From NCBI RefSeq assembly GCF_000275845.1, contig NW_006766889.1:932923-996922 (forward strand): a stretch of DNA of 64,000 nucleotides, given 5' to 3'. Source of the DNA: Dichomitus squalens LYAD-421 SS1. Lineage: Eukaryota > Basidiomycota > Agaricomycetes > Polyporales > Polyporaceae. The first letter of the stretch is position 1; each line of letters starts with the position of its first letter. Below the pieces are notes generated by a model. The model saw only the letters and a program-made list of their open reading frames with translations, was not told the origin of the DNA and made no database searches. Below are positions 48,299 to 59,072 of the stretch, in pieces. Made by a program: the position numbers and the translations under genes.

Positions 48299-51200
48299 AT
48301 GTACACCCTGATCGACGTCGATCAAGTACATTCTTCTACACAACGCACGCAGAACCTTGGACGGTCCGCTGGTCGCCCGTCCGCCTCCCCCGGACATCCT
48401 CGAACACCCGTACCCTTCATGGACACCACGCACCCGTCGTCTCGCACATCTGGCGTTCCATCGTCGTCCGAACAGGTCGTGAAGCAGGATGACGTCCATA
48501 AGCGGCGCCGAAGATTCATCGGACCTATGCCAGCCACCGTACTGGAAGCAGAGCCACAGCGCCCACGAAGGCAAAAACACAAGCGTTCGTTGTTGAGGAG
48601 AGAACGCGGCGGCGAAGACAGTAGCTCCAGCTCGGACGATGACGACTCCAGCAGTCTGTCCGACGTCATCCGCAGACACGCACTCGAATTCTTCCTCCGA
48701 CACGGCGGCGAGCGCGACAGCTGGGGCGAAAGCCAGCAGAAGAGCGTGCGGAAGGAGATGCGGAAGCGGTGGCAGCAGAGCGACTGGGGGCGAGCGCGCA
48801 GACAGCAGATGCAGGTGGGTAACTCGAAGAAGTGGATAGGCAGCTCCTTTGATATTGGCGTGTTCCTGGGCGTGGACATCATGGACGAGAGGCTCCCGTC
48901 CCCGCCTTCGCAAGCCGACGCGTCAGGTGCTTCGGCGTCCGCGCCCCCAGCCCCCGCATTTAGCATCTACCCAACTACGTCTGCAGCAGAAACGTTTGTG
49001 ACGGCCCCGTCTCACACCGAGGATGGCCCCACCGGGTCACCCTCCTTGTCCCATAAAGCTTCCCACGAACGAGATTCGTCGAAAGTGAGCATGGATTCTA
49101 CGGCGGCTCTGGTCCCGTCTTCCAGCTACCTGACCCCCGACACGTCTACTACTTACTTTGCCCAGGCGGAGCAGAGTAGTGGCTTGGCTGGACTCCCAGC
49201 ACAGACACAAGCGAATAGGACCCCTCGCTCGCCCTCCATCCTTGCCCCCGACGTGGGCAAGGGAAAGGCGAAAGAGAAAGGGAAGGATGTGCACGTGCAT
49301 TATGAAGAGATACCTGCGCCACCCTCTGAAGTCCTTGCGCGCACGGGGAGTGCTGTGAATGTGACAAGCGCAGGCGCTGTAGAACAGACTACCATCGAGG
49401 CGCGCACGAATTGGGGAAATATTATCATGCGGGGTAAGTGTCACATATTCACTGCTGGGTAATACATGGCTCATAGAGGGACTAGACCGCATGTTAGTCA
49501 GGGTATCTTATACGGAGCATAGCGTCCCAGCGACCTTCGACGAAAGACAAAACCGGGTCACGAGGCAACTCGAGAATGAAGGCTGGGTTGAATATATGGT
49601 GGCGTGGCGGAAAGATCGGCTAGAGTTATATACAGATCATGTAAGTGCAGCTCGCATAGCTCACCGTAACGTATTGACTTCGTACTGTAGCATACGTTCG
49701 GAAAGGCATGGTTCACTGACTCAAAACGATTGGCCTACGTTGCCCCCCTCGGTTCTTCATCTACTAGCCTGTCGCTCTACTCCTACGTTGACATGTCCTT
49801 CTGCATAACCTGTCCTCCGACGCCTTTGGTCCCGGACTCAAAGCGGGTCAGATACCTCCACGCCGGAAGAGGCACTCACATCTTCGTATTCAAGCCAAAG
49901 TCTCGTTCACGCGCAGTCGACTGGATTTGGCATCTCTGGTACGGCGGCTCTTGGATCACTATGCATTGAGCGAGCATGTTGACAATCTTACGACTAGGCG
50001 GCAGAAGGGCGGTCAACTACCCCCATTCATCGAAGTCCGCAGTCCCGCATTGGATACGCGTATGAGAGTTGACGTCCCCGGCTTTGACACCGCCGACCTC
50101 GACGCTGCATACAATGTCTTCCAGAAAGACAACGTCATACGCCTCTGTCAGAAGTATCTCCGCATTGCGCCCGAGTACCGGGCCCTGTTGGAGCGCGGAC
50201 TCGCGGAGGGTGCGACCTTCGAGCTCGCGTGGCGGCTCAACACCGATCTCGATTGGGTATGGCAGGAGATCGACGTACGGGGGAAAGCACGGCGGTGGGC
50301 CGTGCTCTCGGGTCTCGCCCTCAAGCAGGGAGAGCAGCCCGCGCATCTCGAGTTCCGCCTCAAGCAGCACTACCCGACCCGGCTGCACATGAAGGATGGG
50401 ACACGTTTGGACGAGCCTGTGGCGATCGAGGGATATCTCGACCGCATCCGACCGAATTCGCAGTTGAAGCAGTCCCTGTACCTCGTCACGCACGATGGGT
50501 ATCTCTTCTCCCTCACACCTGCGCATGCACATCCCCCTCAGCCTCCTGGGGCTCCAGGGATGCCATCGTCTACGCCAGAGGGCACGCTGTATTCGCTCAG
50601 CTCTCCCGGTTCGGTGGACACACGCCGGAAAGCGGATGTACGCCGCGGAAGGCTGCAGATCCTGGAGGCGACGGGTGCATTCGATCTGCGGAGCATCGTC
50701 GCCGTGCGGCGCGCATTCCAGATGGTTCCTCAGGCCAGGGAGCAGGGGACTGTGCCTCAGAATACGGACTGGGAAGACACCGAGGTGTTTTGGGAGCAGG
50801 TCGATCGGAGCGAGAGCGATGACGAAGACGATGGTGGGGAATCAGGCGTGTCGAAGTCTAAAGACAAGTCTCGCTTGCGGATGCGACGATCGTTCGAGCT
50901 TGTGCTTGTGTCAGGACGGGTCCTGCGATTCGAGGTATGTCTGCGGTTTGCGCCTCTCTATGCAGTCTACCGCGGGCTGACAGCGTTTATTGGGCCGGTG
51001 TCCACGTAGGCGTACTCATGTGCAACCGCACTAGAATGGATCGTGCGTCTCCGACAGCTGGTGTCCTACTGGAAGAAGCGCCACCAGGTGGATGCGCGGT
51101 TGGAGATGAACATTGCGCACGTCAGTACGGGCCGCGAGCGCATTACGCCGCAGCGGCCGCGTGAGGACCACCCACACTCCGCCGGGCACGACACGCCGCC

Positions 51201-51875
51201 TGAGCCGCTACCAAACCATGAGGCGGCCCTCCCGGAACTAACGTTCTTCTACAACTGGTGCGTCCTGGACGGCTGCCGCGCGATCTTGAAGTGCGGGCGG
51301 CTGCACGGGCGGAAGGGATGGTGGGGCCAGTACAAGTGCGTTCCTCGCCCTCCTTGAGGCTTCTGTTTCTAGCGGGAGCAATACCGTTCTGACAACCGCC
51401 GTGCAGACACATTCAACTCGTGCTACTATCCGGCCACCTCGTGCAGTTCGAGATCTCCCACAAGAGCTCCTTGCACCACCGCAGGGACAAGGTTATCAAC
51501 CTCCTCGACGCATACGTGTGCTCTGGGTACTTCGCCGCGCAGTACCTACCGGAGGGCCAGTACGACGCGAACAAGCCCCCGGTCGCGCGGCGATACCAAG
51601 ATGGGCTGGAGACGGATGATGTGGAAGAGGACACGCTGTTCATCGTCTGGTACCGGAACGTCCGCGGGCAAGCGGAGGGGGTCCGGAGGAACAATGCCGC
51701 GGCAGACGTCCCTCCGCTGAAGACGAAGAGGAAGGCGGGGGTATTCCGGACGAGGAGCAAGCTGGAGCGGGATGCGTGGGTTTGGGCGATCAATGTGGAG
51801 ATTGAGAAGGTCGCGCGGGCGTCGAGGGAGAGAGAGGAGGCGGTCAGGCAGGCGGGCCGGCTGCTCAATGGCTAA
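48299..51875 (+). CDS. Spo71-like PH-domain protein
   Basis: Six exons, all frame-checked: 48299-49433, 49477-49640, 49691-49938, 49998-50934, 51010-51335 and 51407-51875; 1,092 residues. After a disordered, Ser- and Arg-rich N-terminus come REGLDRMLVRVSYTEHSVPA, then FGKAWFTDSKRLAYVAPL, then RAVDWIWHLWRQKGGQLPPF and IEVRSPALDTRMRVDVPG, RIAPEYRALLERGL, EFRLKQHYPTRLHMKDGTRL, a PH segment with EGYLDRIRPNSQLKQSLYLV, and LRFEAYSCATALEWIVRLRQ with LVSYWKKRH. The C-terminus has GHLVQFEISHKSS and ERDAWVWAINVEIEKV. This order matches Spo71, a double PH-domain protein needed for prospore-membrane extension in yeast meiosis. The ATG at 48419 is an alternative start. The first ATG is only 48 bases from a transposon end. 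Confidence 0.86.
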
Positions 51876-52145
51876 GGCAGATACCCGTGGGGTTCTTTTG
51901 CCTGCTTCTTCATAACGGATCTAGTTGCTCCTTGCATTCTCGGACTAGTCGCTTTCTCGGATTTGGAGCGTTCGTTGTTGCTTCATGACTTTACCTCGCT
52001 TCATATACCCGCAATACCCATCTGATCATCGGTCACCATGAAAAGTCTGTGTAGTCTGAGTAGTATGGCTGAATAATGTACGTGTAAACCGACAGCGTTG
52101 GAATAAAATTCGACTATGCAGTTTGGAATGGAAGCAATGCATCGA

Positions 52146-52798
52146 TCATTGCTGCTTTGGTCGTTTTGCTGCGAATACGAAGGGACCCCTTAGCGAAGTA
52201 CCACGATTCAAAGCGACTCCTGACACACCTCCATACTTGCTCCGCGCAGTCACCCTGCCTACAACACCGCTGAAGTCAAGCGTCCCACGAACGACCTTGT
52301 AGCTGCGTGTCACACGCCGTAAGTACATGGAACGTATGCGCACGATACTTGTGTCACGCACCGGACACCAGGAAGATCCTGCGTACGTCCACCGCGGATA
52401 AGGACCACACTGTGGTCCTGCAGGTTGTGGCCCTCTCCTGGGACGTAGGCCTGCACGGTCTTGCCCGTGGAGAGCTTCACCTTCGCGACCTTCCGCTTGG
52501 CTGAGTTGGGCTTCTTCGGCTTTGCAATGACAACCTGGCTGACAACGCCCTTCTTGTGCGTGTTGCCCTCCAGGAGCGGTGACTTGGATTGTTTAACCCG
52601 CTTCTTGGGCTTTCGGCGTGTGGCCTGGTTCAGAGTGGCAGCAGGGGGAAGCGTCGGATGGAAAGCACGAGAGAAAGCGAAGGGAAGAACGGTGCGAGCG
52701 AGACCAGGTGCGGCTGCCCTGTGCAGTTGAATGGAGGCCGACCATGGCCTCGCCATCTGGGCCGTCAGTCTAAGGGCGGAGAACATGGCGACCGACAT
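52146..52798 (-). CDS. MRPS12: Mitochondrial small-subunit ribosomal protein uS12m
   Basis: Three exons on the minus strand. The start [20 protein letters not shown] at 52798 gives a basic presequence for mitochondrial import. The mature part has [80 protein letters not shown] and [16 protein letters not shown], invariant parts of bacterial-type S12, which forms part of the decoding centre. Splicing removes GTGCGT...CACGCAG inside GVR-Y and a second intron near the end, leaving ...YGAKRPKQQ. The gene is divergent from the Nse2 gene; the two ATGs are 214 bases apart. Confidence 0.95.
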
Positions 52799-53012
52799 GG
52801 TGAGCAGTCAGTGGAAGCCTTCGAAGCCGACACTGTGGCATGAGGCGCTTAAGGGACCATGCTAGGCGCTGGTGCAAATCGCGGTGGACCCTGCCCTGAA
52901 GCCGGGATACGCGCGGAGAGTCGCGCTTTGGCGACGCGTCTTGCTTCTCGTCGGCCATCGTGCGCGACAAACGCGATTGTTCTTGTTTGCAAGACCTTAT
53001 AAGTCTCCAATT
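52799..53012. promoter_or_regulatory. Shared divergent promoter, uS12m / Nse2
   Basis: Only 214 bases separate the start codons of two oppositely directed genes, so both promoters must overlap here. No canonical TATA box at a usable distance. Confidence 0.6.
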
Positions 53013-54311
53013 ATGCCCGTCGCTAGCTCATCTCGCTCGAAGAAACGCCACGCGCGAGCACCGTCCTCCGACATCGAGGAGGATTCCGGCCCGAGTCAGC
53101 ACAAGCAAAACACACAGGAAGACGTAGAGATGGACGAAGATGAGGAGCCACGCAAGGCCAAGAAGAGCAAGAAGGACAAGCAGCGCGCGCCGAAGGACGA
53201 CTCCGACGCGGAGGGCGAGGAAGAAGTGGAAGAGGACCTGCCCGTGCCGGAGATTAACGACCAGCCTCTGGACAAGAACCAGGCGATGAAAATACGCCAG
53301 ATGGCGAGCGACTGGGGTTACACCCGTGACAAGGTCCACAACGCTAGTTATGGATTCCTGAGGGAAGTTGCGGCCTCTGTGGCTGAATTCACCGAGGGCG
53401 AGAAGGGAGAGAAGGTGTGTCTCATGTCGCTTGTGGCCGTTGGAAGAGCACTGCTGACGGGGGTCGGCATAGGCCTTGAAACAAATCGACGCGCTCATGC
53501 GTGAACTGCTCGATACAGAGCAGCATTTGAATGCGCATGAGCAGGCCCTGGATGAGATTCACCAGAGGCTTATGAGGGGCGACAAGATTGTAGGTTATTC
53601 AGTCGCCTGGAGCACTTCTTCGGCTGTACTCAGAGCTCCCCAGGCTGGCGTTGCTGAAGCGTATGAAAAAGGCGTCCAGGAGAAGGTGAGGACGTACAAA
53701 GCGAAGACATCGCGGCAGAAGTACGCCAAGAGCGATAATTACACCAAGTTCAAGCAGGCAGTATACGTAGGTCACTCATGAGATCCTGTTCTACTCGACA
53801 GCTCAAGACATTCAATCCCGCAGGAAGTGCACAATCCAGACACCGCAATGCCGCCGCTTGTCGATCTCATCCCTCGAGGTGCGGGGATCCCTTCTCTGTG
53901 TGTGGCTGAACGGCGCTAACAATGGGCTATAGAGGAGGGCGACGACAGCGACGACGAAGACGACGTCCAGATTGGAGGTATCACGCAGGACTACAAGTGT
54001 CCCCTCACGCTCACGCACCTCATCGACCCATTGACCTCGTACGTACTTATCTCTATTCAAGGACAACTGAACTCACTTTCTGTTTCCTACCTTCCAGTAA
54101 GCTGTGCGGTCACTCCTACTCGGCCGCAGCTATTCGGGAGTATCTCGGCAAGGGAGGCAGGAAAGAATGTCCTGCGACGGGCTGTAAGAAGATGCTTGCC
54201 CTGTCTGATCTCGAGGCCGACCCAGCCCTGGCCAAGCGCGCAAAGGAGGCCGCGCGTCGCGAGCGTGCCCGAGAGAGCGATGAAGATGATGACGCCGAGG
54301 TCATCGAGTAA
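53013..54311 (+). CDS. NSE2: SMC5/6 complex SUMO ligase Nse2 (Mms21)
   Basis: Several exons from MPVASSSRSKKRHARAPSSD at 53013 to ...DDDAEVIE at 54311. An acidic/lysine-rich N-terminal tail precedes helical segments that would pack on the Smc5 arm (QIDALMRELLDTEQHLNAHE, AYEKGVQEKVRTYKAKTSRQ). The SP-RING follows: DYKCPLTLTHLIDPLTSK, then LCGHSYSAAAIREYLGKGGR, then CPATGCKKMLALSDLEADPA. The C-P-x-T, C-G-H-S and C-P-x-x-G-C residues of the zinc-binding SP-RING are all present. Nse2 attaches SUMO to cohesin, Smc5/6 and repair proteins during homologous recombination. Acidic tail DESDEDDDAEVIE could be a SUMO-interacting end. Internal splice sites are by eye. Confidence 0.88.
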
Positions 54312-54669
54312 ATGGCTTGCTTCGGTCCCAGTGGTTTGTTGCAGGACGTTCTGCGAGGCCAATAGACGTCCCTTGTAGACGAGGCTTTGGGAGAGCGAAC
54401 GGCGAAGGTGGAGTCATCGAGGAGCTCTATTTTTACTTTCTGCATCGTACTGTGTTCTGTCTGTAATAGTATGCTAGATCTTTGTGTACGTGTACTTAAC
54501 CTAAATTATGTGTACCTGCTAGTCGTGCTCCTGCCCCTGGCCGTCGTCCGGCGCTCACGGTGCGACCCGGTGTGACGCTCAGACTGTGACCTCCTACGTG
54601 ACATGCTCGTCCGCACAGGCCGCCAGACGCCCACAAGTCCAGCTCGTCTGTCACCTCCACCAGCCCAAA
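54312..54669. other. Intergenic, head-to-tail
   Basis: About 360 bases between the Nse2 stop and the uL29m start. AT-richer near 54430-54520, as in a 3' UTR, then a pyrimidine-rich promoter. No gene seen. Confidence 0.5.
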
Positions 54670-55632
54670 ATGCTTTCTGCGCCTACAGCAGCATCTCGCG
54701 CGGCGCGCACCGTCTGCGCACTCTCAACCCGCTCCCGCCGCCTGGCGACCCATGTCCCCGCAGTCGCGTCCGCTGCAAGCTCGAGCATGCCGTCGTCGGA
54801 CGGTCCGCTGCGCCCGCACCTCGGCATCGAGGTGAACCCGGAGCACGGGCTGTACGCCTTCTTCCGGAAGAAGGAGAAGGACGGGAAGCCGTACTACGAC
54901 ACGGTCGAGCCCATGGACATGACGGCGGACCAGAGCGGTGCGTCGACGTCGTTTGCTTGCCGCTCGATGTGGGCGAGAGCTGTGTGCTGACCTTCTTTGG
55001 GTGTCGCTTGACCGCCTACCCGTGCCGACGTTGCAGGTCGTGCGTGGACCGCGGCGGAGCTGAGGCGGAAGAGCTTCAAGGACCTGCACACGTTGTGGTA
55101 CGTCGTGCTCCGGGAGCGGAACTTGCTCGCGACACAGCAGGCGGAAGCGAGGAGAATGGGCGCGAACGAGCAGACTCTTGGCTTGTGGGCGAAGGCGTTC
55201 AGGGTATGTCTCATCTCTTGTCTTCGACTTCTTGGAGCTCGGCTCGCGTTTGGACCCTGGCGCGACACACTGTCTCTATCGCCTATCACTCTACGCTCTT
55301 CAGGAGCCGCTTCGTTTTGTGCCGCTCTCTTTCTACTACATTCCCCCCTCCGCTCACGCGCCTCCCTTGGACTCTAGTGCCGCAAAACGATGGCGCGCAT
55401 CAAGTACGTCATCAACGAGCGACGTCTGGCGTACGAGGGCGCCATGAAGATCTACGGCGAGCGGCGGGAGGAGGCTCTCGAGGCGGACAAGATCGCCCGC
55501 AAAGAGGCGGAGGAAGCGGAACGAAAGAGGGTGGCAAAGGAGTGGGCGAGGAAGCGGTCAAACCCTGTCGAGGACATGGTGACCCGGTCACTCTTCGAGA
55601 CCGTGCCAGAGACGGTCGGGCAGAAGGCGTAG
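54670..55632 (+). CDS. MRPL4: Mitochondrial large-subunit ribosomal protein uL29m
   Basis: Exons 54670-54937, 55037-55203 and 55378-55632, with introns of 99 and 174 nt, give 229 residues. [20 protein letters not shown] is a mitochondrial presequence. Then [60 protein letters not shown] and [20 protein letters not shown] follow the MRP-L47/uL29m domain. The L29 helix pair contacts the polypeptide exit region of the mitoribosome. All junction phases fit. The gene lies within a run of nuclear genes for mitochondrial proteins. Confidence 0.93.
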
Positions 55633-56034
55633 AGCTGAGATGGGAGGGGATGTATATTGTACTAGACATGGTAATAGCACGCTCTCTGGAGACCCGCACC
55701 GTCCATTCTTATCGAGACACTGCTGGAGCTGCCTCACGCAAGAATGTCTGCTCATTCTTTACCTCGGGACTTCGTAGCAGGCCGAGGGAAGCTTGGCGCG
55801 TTAAGTGGATGGTCGGCGTTCTATCTTCCCACTGCGCGATGATGTGGGGTGGCGCGAAGTCCTCTTCCCTGAGACAATCTGGCAGGACATGGGGATGACA
55901 GGTGGGCCAGAATGGTATTGCGCCCAACAGGACCCAGAGGCTGCTACCATCGTGAGCTACGTGCGAGACCACATGGTCAGCATGTACGCACATCTTCACC
56001 GCCAACCCTCCGGTAATTTATTGCTGAGCCTCGG
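55633..56034. other. Convergent intergenic region
   Basis: About 400 bases between the uL29m stop and the SDHAF1 stop on the other strand. Expected 3' UTRs; short frames on both strands show no family resemblance. Confidence 0.5.
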
Positions 56035-56438
56035 CTATGTTGTACGCCCGGTGTCTGGAGTGGCCGCCTCGTTCATCTCCCTCCTGTACGGGTTTTGTGC
56101 GCCCCACTGGACCATCTCGCTGCTCACGAAGCAGTCTCTGACCTTGGGGTCTTCGTACATCTCGAGCTGGCGGCGTCCGCGACGGAGGCGGTGCTCGATC
56201 GTCGCAATGTCACGGGGAGAGATGGAGGCTGCCTCGGTCTTGAAGGTGTACCGGACGAAGAGCCGGAATTTAGGCTGGGCAGCTAGCGGTTTCGAGTTCG
56301 CCATCCTCAGTGCTCTATGTCATAAAAAAGGCGGTGAGCGGGGTCACACAAAGGAGAATTGCCGGGGTAGTCGGAGGAGACGGACCTGCGGTATAGCGAG
56401 AGCACGTCCTTCTGTAGCCCCGAGCGTCTTAGTGACAT
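56035..56438 (-). CDS. SDHAF1: Succinate dehydrogenase assembly factor 1 (LYR protein)
   Basis: Two exons, 56438-56386 and 56305-56035, with an 80-nt intron; 107 residues. The first exon reads MSLRRSGLQKDVLSLYRR with the LYR motif. The second gives KFRLFVRYTFKTEAASISPR and EHRLRRGRRQLEMYEDPKVR, the conserved SDHAF1 block after the LYR motif. SDHAF1 (yeast Sdh6) protects the iron-sulphur subunit of complex II during assembly in the mitochondrial matrix. It is the short form expected for fungi. The gene is divergent from the complex I assembly factor gene, with 359 bases between the two ATGs. Confidence 0.88.
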
Positions 56439-56797
56439 TGCCGCTGGTAGTACTACTAGTCTCAGGTCTTTCCCCACCTTCTTAAGAAGTGTTAGATACT
56501 GAAGCTGGTAAGAGAGCAAGTGAGGACTGAGATGGACGATTGCAAGACCCAGACAGTCGAATCCACTTAAGGCGGCGCGAGCCGGATCGGCTTCGACTCC
56601 CGACTCCGAACTATCCGGGGGCCACCACTCGTCACGGGGCGTCACGCGTGTTACGCAGGGTGACGCAGCGCGTCGGAGTCACGTCGTCGCGTCATAGGTC
56701 TTAGTGAGAGGCCCCCATCTCTGTGCCCTCCCCTCCTCGTCCTCTGCAGTCATTGACTGGCTTTCTGTTGCTGTGTCGCGACGCTCTCACTCCTCAC
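56439..56797. promoter_or_regulatory. Shared divergent promoter, SDHAF1 / NDUFAF6-like
   Basis: 359 bases between two oppositely directed genes for assembly factors of respiratory complexes II and I. It contains a CG-rich GTCACG-type cluster (TCGTCACGGGGCGTCACGCG, then GGTGACGC and GTCACGTCGTCGCGTC near 56630-56695) that repeats the core GTCACG/GTGACG several times and could bind a bZIP-like activator. Confidence 0.5.
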
Positions 56798-58518
56798 ATG
56801 CTAAGGCCTTTGCAGCAATCTTTGCGTCTCCCATATCGACCTCTCCGCACAGCGCGGCTACTACCGTCTGTCTCTGCCGTGAGGTCCCTCGCCACGCACT
56901 CCAGTCACTCCGAGGCTGGAGTGGCAGACCCGGCTGCTTATTGCAAGGACTATGTGCGCAAACGGGACTATGAGAGTTACCTCATTGGAGGCTTCTATCC
57001 CCGACACCTGCAAGGCCCATTCTTCGCGCTTCGCGCCTTCTATGTGAGTCAATGCATCTTATTGCCTTTCATTACGGTCCCATCCAGCCGAACGTGTGCC
57101 TGCAAGCTCTGTGCTACCGAGTCTTTCGGGAAAACGCTGTAACACGGTTTGGGAGCATGGTATGTAGTGGTGAGCAGTGTCTTCGTGAGAAGGCTTACGC
57201 ACCTCGTGGGCCGGCCTATGTGAAAATGAAACAGCGTCTAGCCATCCACCTACATGCACAGAGATTGCGCCATGCGCATCCGGCGGTATTCCTGGGAGAC
57301 CCCCCTCTGCTATGTGCGGGATATCGATAGGCATTCGCATGGGACAAAATCCTCAAGCTTTCATCTATCTCGCCCTTAGTCGGAGCCTGTTTCTTTTGAC
57401 TGTGGGAGCAGCATGTGTGACATGTGTCTGACAGCTCGATGCATCCTAGGTGGAGCTGGCTTCTATACAGGACAACGTCACCAATTCTATGATCGGCAAA
57501 ATGCGCCTGCAGTTCTGGCGGGACGCCATCAAAAGCATCGCTGATGTACGCTCAGTTGCTACCTCCCCAGCCTTCGCTCTGACCGCTGCCCAACGTAGGG
57601 CAGACCGCCACAACATCCCATTGCGCTGGCATTATATGATGCTTCACAGAGGGCAAACTTCCCTGCATATCACTTCCGCAGGATCATTGATGCACGGGTA
57701 CGCCTTCCTTCGGATAAGTGTATTGTGGGATGACGGGCGGGACGCTCTGACGTGTTACGCACAGGACGCTGAGCTGCACACACCCACGCACCTCACCGTG
57801 GAATCCTTGACAAGACACGCCGAGTCGACAGCATCGACATACTTCTACCTCCTGTTGTCATTGCTAAACCTATCGTCATCGGATACGTTCTCCCATGCCG
57901 CATCCCACCTCGGAGTCGCACAGACCATCCAGGTACTGCTGCGCGCCCTGCCTTATCATGCATCTAAAGGGAGGATGATCATCCCCGCCGAAATCACTGC
58001 CCGGCACGGCGTTCGCCAAGAGGATGTCTTCCGCAGGGGTGGGAACGCGGACGGCATCTCCGACGCCGTCTTTGAGTTCGCGACAGTCGCCAACGACAAC
58101 TTGCTCACCGCACGCGAGATGTTCAAACAGTCAAGTGGCGGGGAGGGCGGGACGGTACCGCGGGTGGCCATGCCGGTCTTCCTTTACGGGGTATGTCGTT
58201 CCCTCTTCTGTGCCAGGCGTCCGTTAGAGATCGAAGTCAAAGAGTGAAAAAAGTTTTCTTCGATGGTTTTGAATCCTATTCACCCGTGACGTCCCACCGA
58301 CGTGCAGGGACGGCCCGGGGAGGGAGGATGCTGACAGGGATTGTCGACTGTCGCCTGACCGAACGTTAACGCACCTTTTTTGCTCATAGCTACCGACGCG
58401 AGATTACCTCGGACGCCTCGAGGCGGTGAATTTTGACGCGTTCGCCCCGTCTGTACAGTTGCGAGACTGGAAGTTGCCGTGGAAAATCTGGCGGGGTTAC
58501 TACAAGGGAGACTTTTGA
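56798..58518 (+). CDS. NDUFAF6: NDUFAF6-like complex I assembly factor (squalene/phytoene synthase fold)
   Basis: Five exons, all in phase: 56798-57043, 57450-57545, 57599-57697, 57765-58190 and 58390-58518; 331 residues. Start MLRPLQQSLRLPYRPLRTAR is a mitochondrial presequence. Then DYVRKRDYESYLIGGFYP, FFALRAFYVELASIQDNVTN, MRLQFWRDAIKSIADGRPPQ, HPIALALYDASQRANFPAYH and RIIDARDAELHTPTHLTVES; the C-terminus has TRDYLGRLEAVNFDAFAP and LPWKIWRGYYKGDF. The squalene/phytoene synthase-like fold is clear, but the aspartate-rich catalytic motifs are replaced, as in NDUFAF6, which helps assemble complex I and is not known to make terpenes. The first intron is unusually long (406 nt). Confidence 0.88.
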
Positions 58519-59072
58519 CGCTAGGGCTAGTGCAGGCGGTAGAAGTTGGCATCGGGCACCCCGGCAGGGGTGGGCTGGCCCAGGCTGTGGTGCTTAGCAG
58601 GATATTGTGGTTCCGCCAATATATTACACGTCTTTCGTGCCTATACCGTTGCGCTAGCTGTCGCACAAAGTTGGTAAAGGATGGTTTTGGAGAACGGTGG
58701 AGGCGAGCGCCTGCGAGCATGCCCAGGGCCCCTGCAGGCCGATCCGCTACCGGATCCGAGAAGGCTGGCGGACCTCCAAATCCCGTACACTCTCCTCCAA
58801 GCGTTTTGGTGGCAGATCGTTCCTTGTCCCCTCCCTACCATCTCCGGTTCCCCTCTTCCACCTCCCGCCGTCCCGCCCCTGCCCCGTAGTGCCGACCCTG
58901 GCACGCTCGCGTTCTGGACCCGTACGACGACCCCTCGTGTGCACCTCATCACATCCCCCTCCGCAGCTGCTCATAACCTGTTTGCTGCCACTCCCGAGAA
59001 CGCTCAATTGAGACAGACCCTAACGACCATATCGCTTCAAAGCCACAATCGCACTGTGGAAGCCCTTCAAGC
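58519..59072 (+). other. Promoter and 5' leader of the next gene
   Basis: About 550 bases. An open frame from 58681 to 59193 runs through it and over the start codon at 59073, but its splice phase does not fit the next exon. The ATG at 59073 does fit, so this is read as leader sequence. No domain in the upstream frame. Confidence 0.5.

Noticed and set aside
49927..51009. Separate plus-strand gene starting at 49927
   Set aside because: A 59-nt intron at 49939-49997 joins the preceding exon in phase, giving WIWHLWRQKGGQLPPF, which continues the Spo71-like protein.
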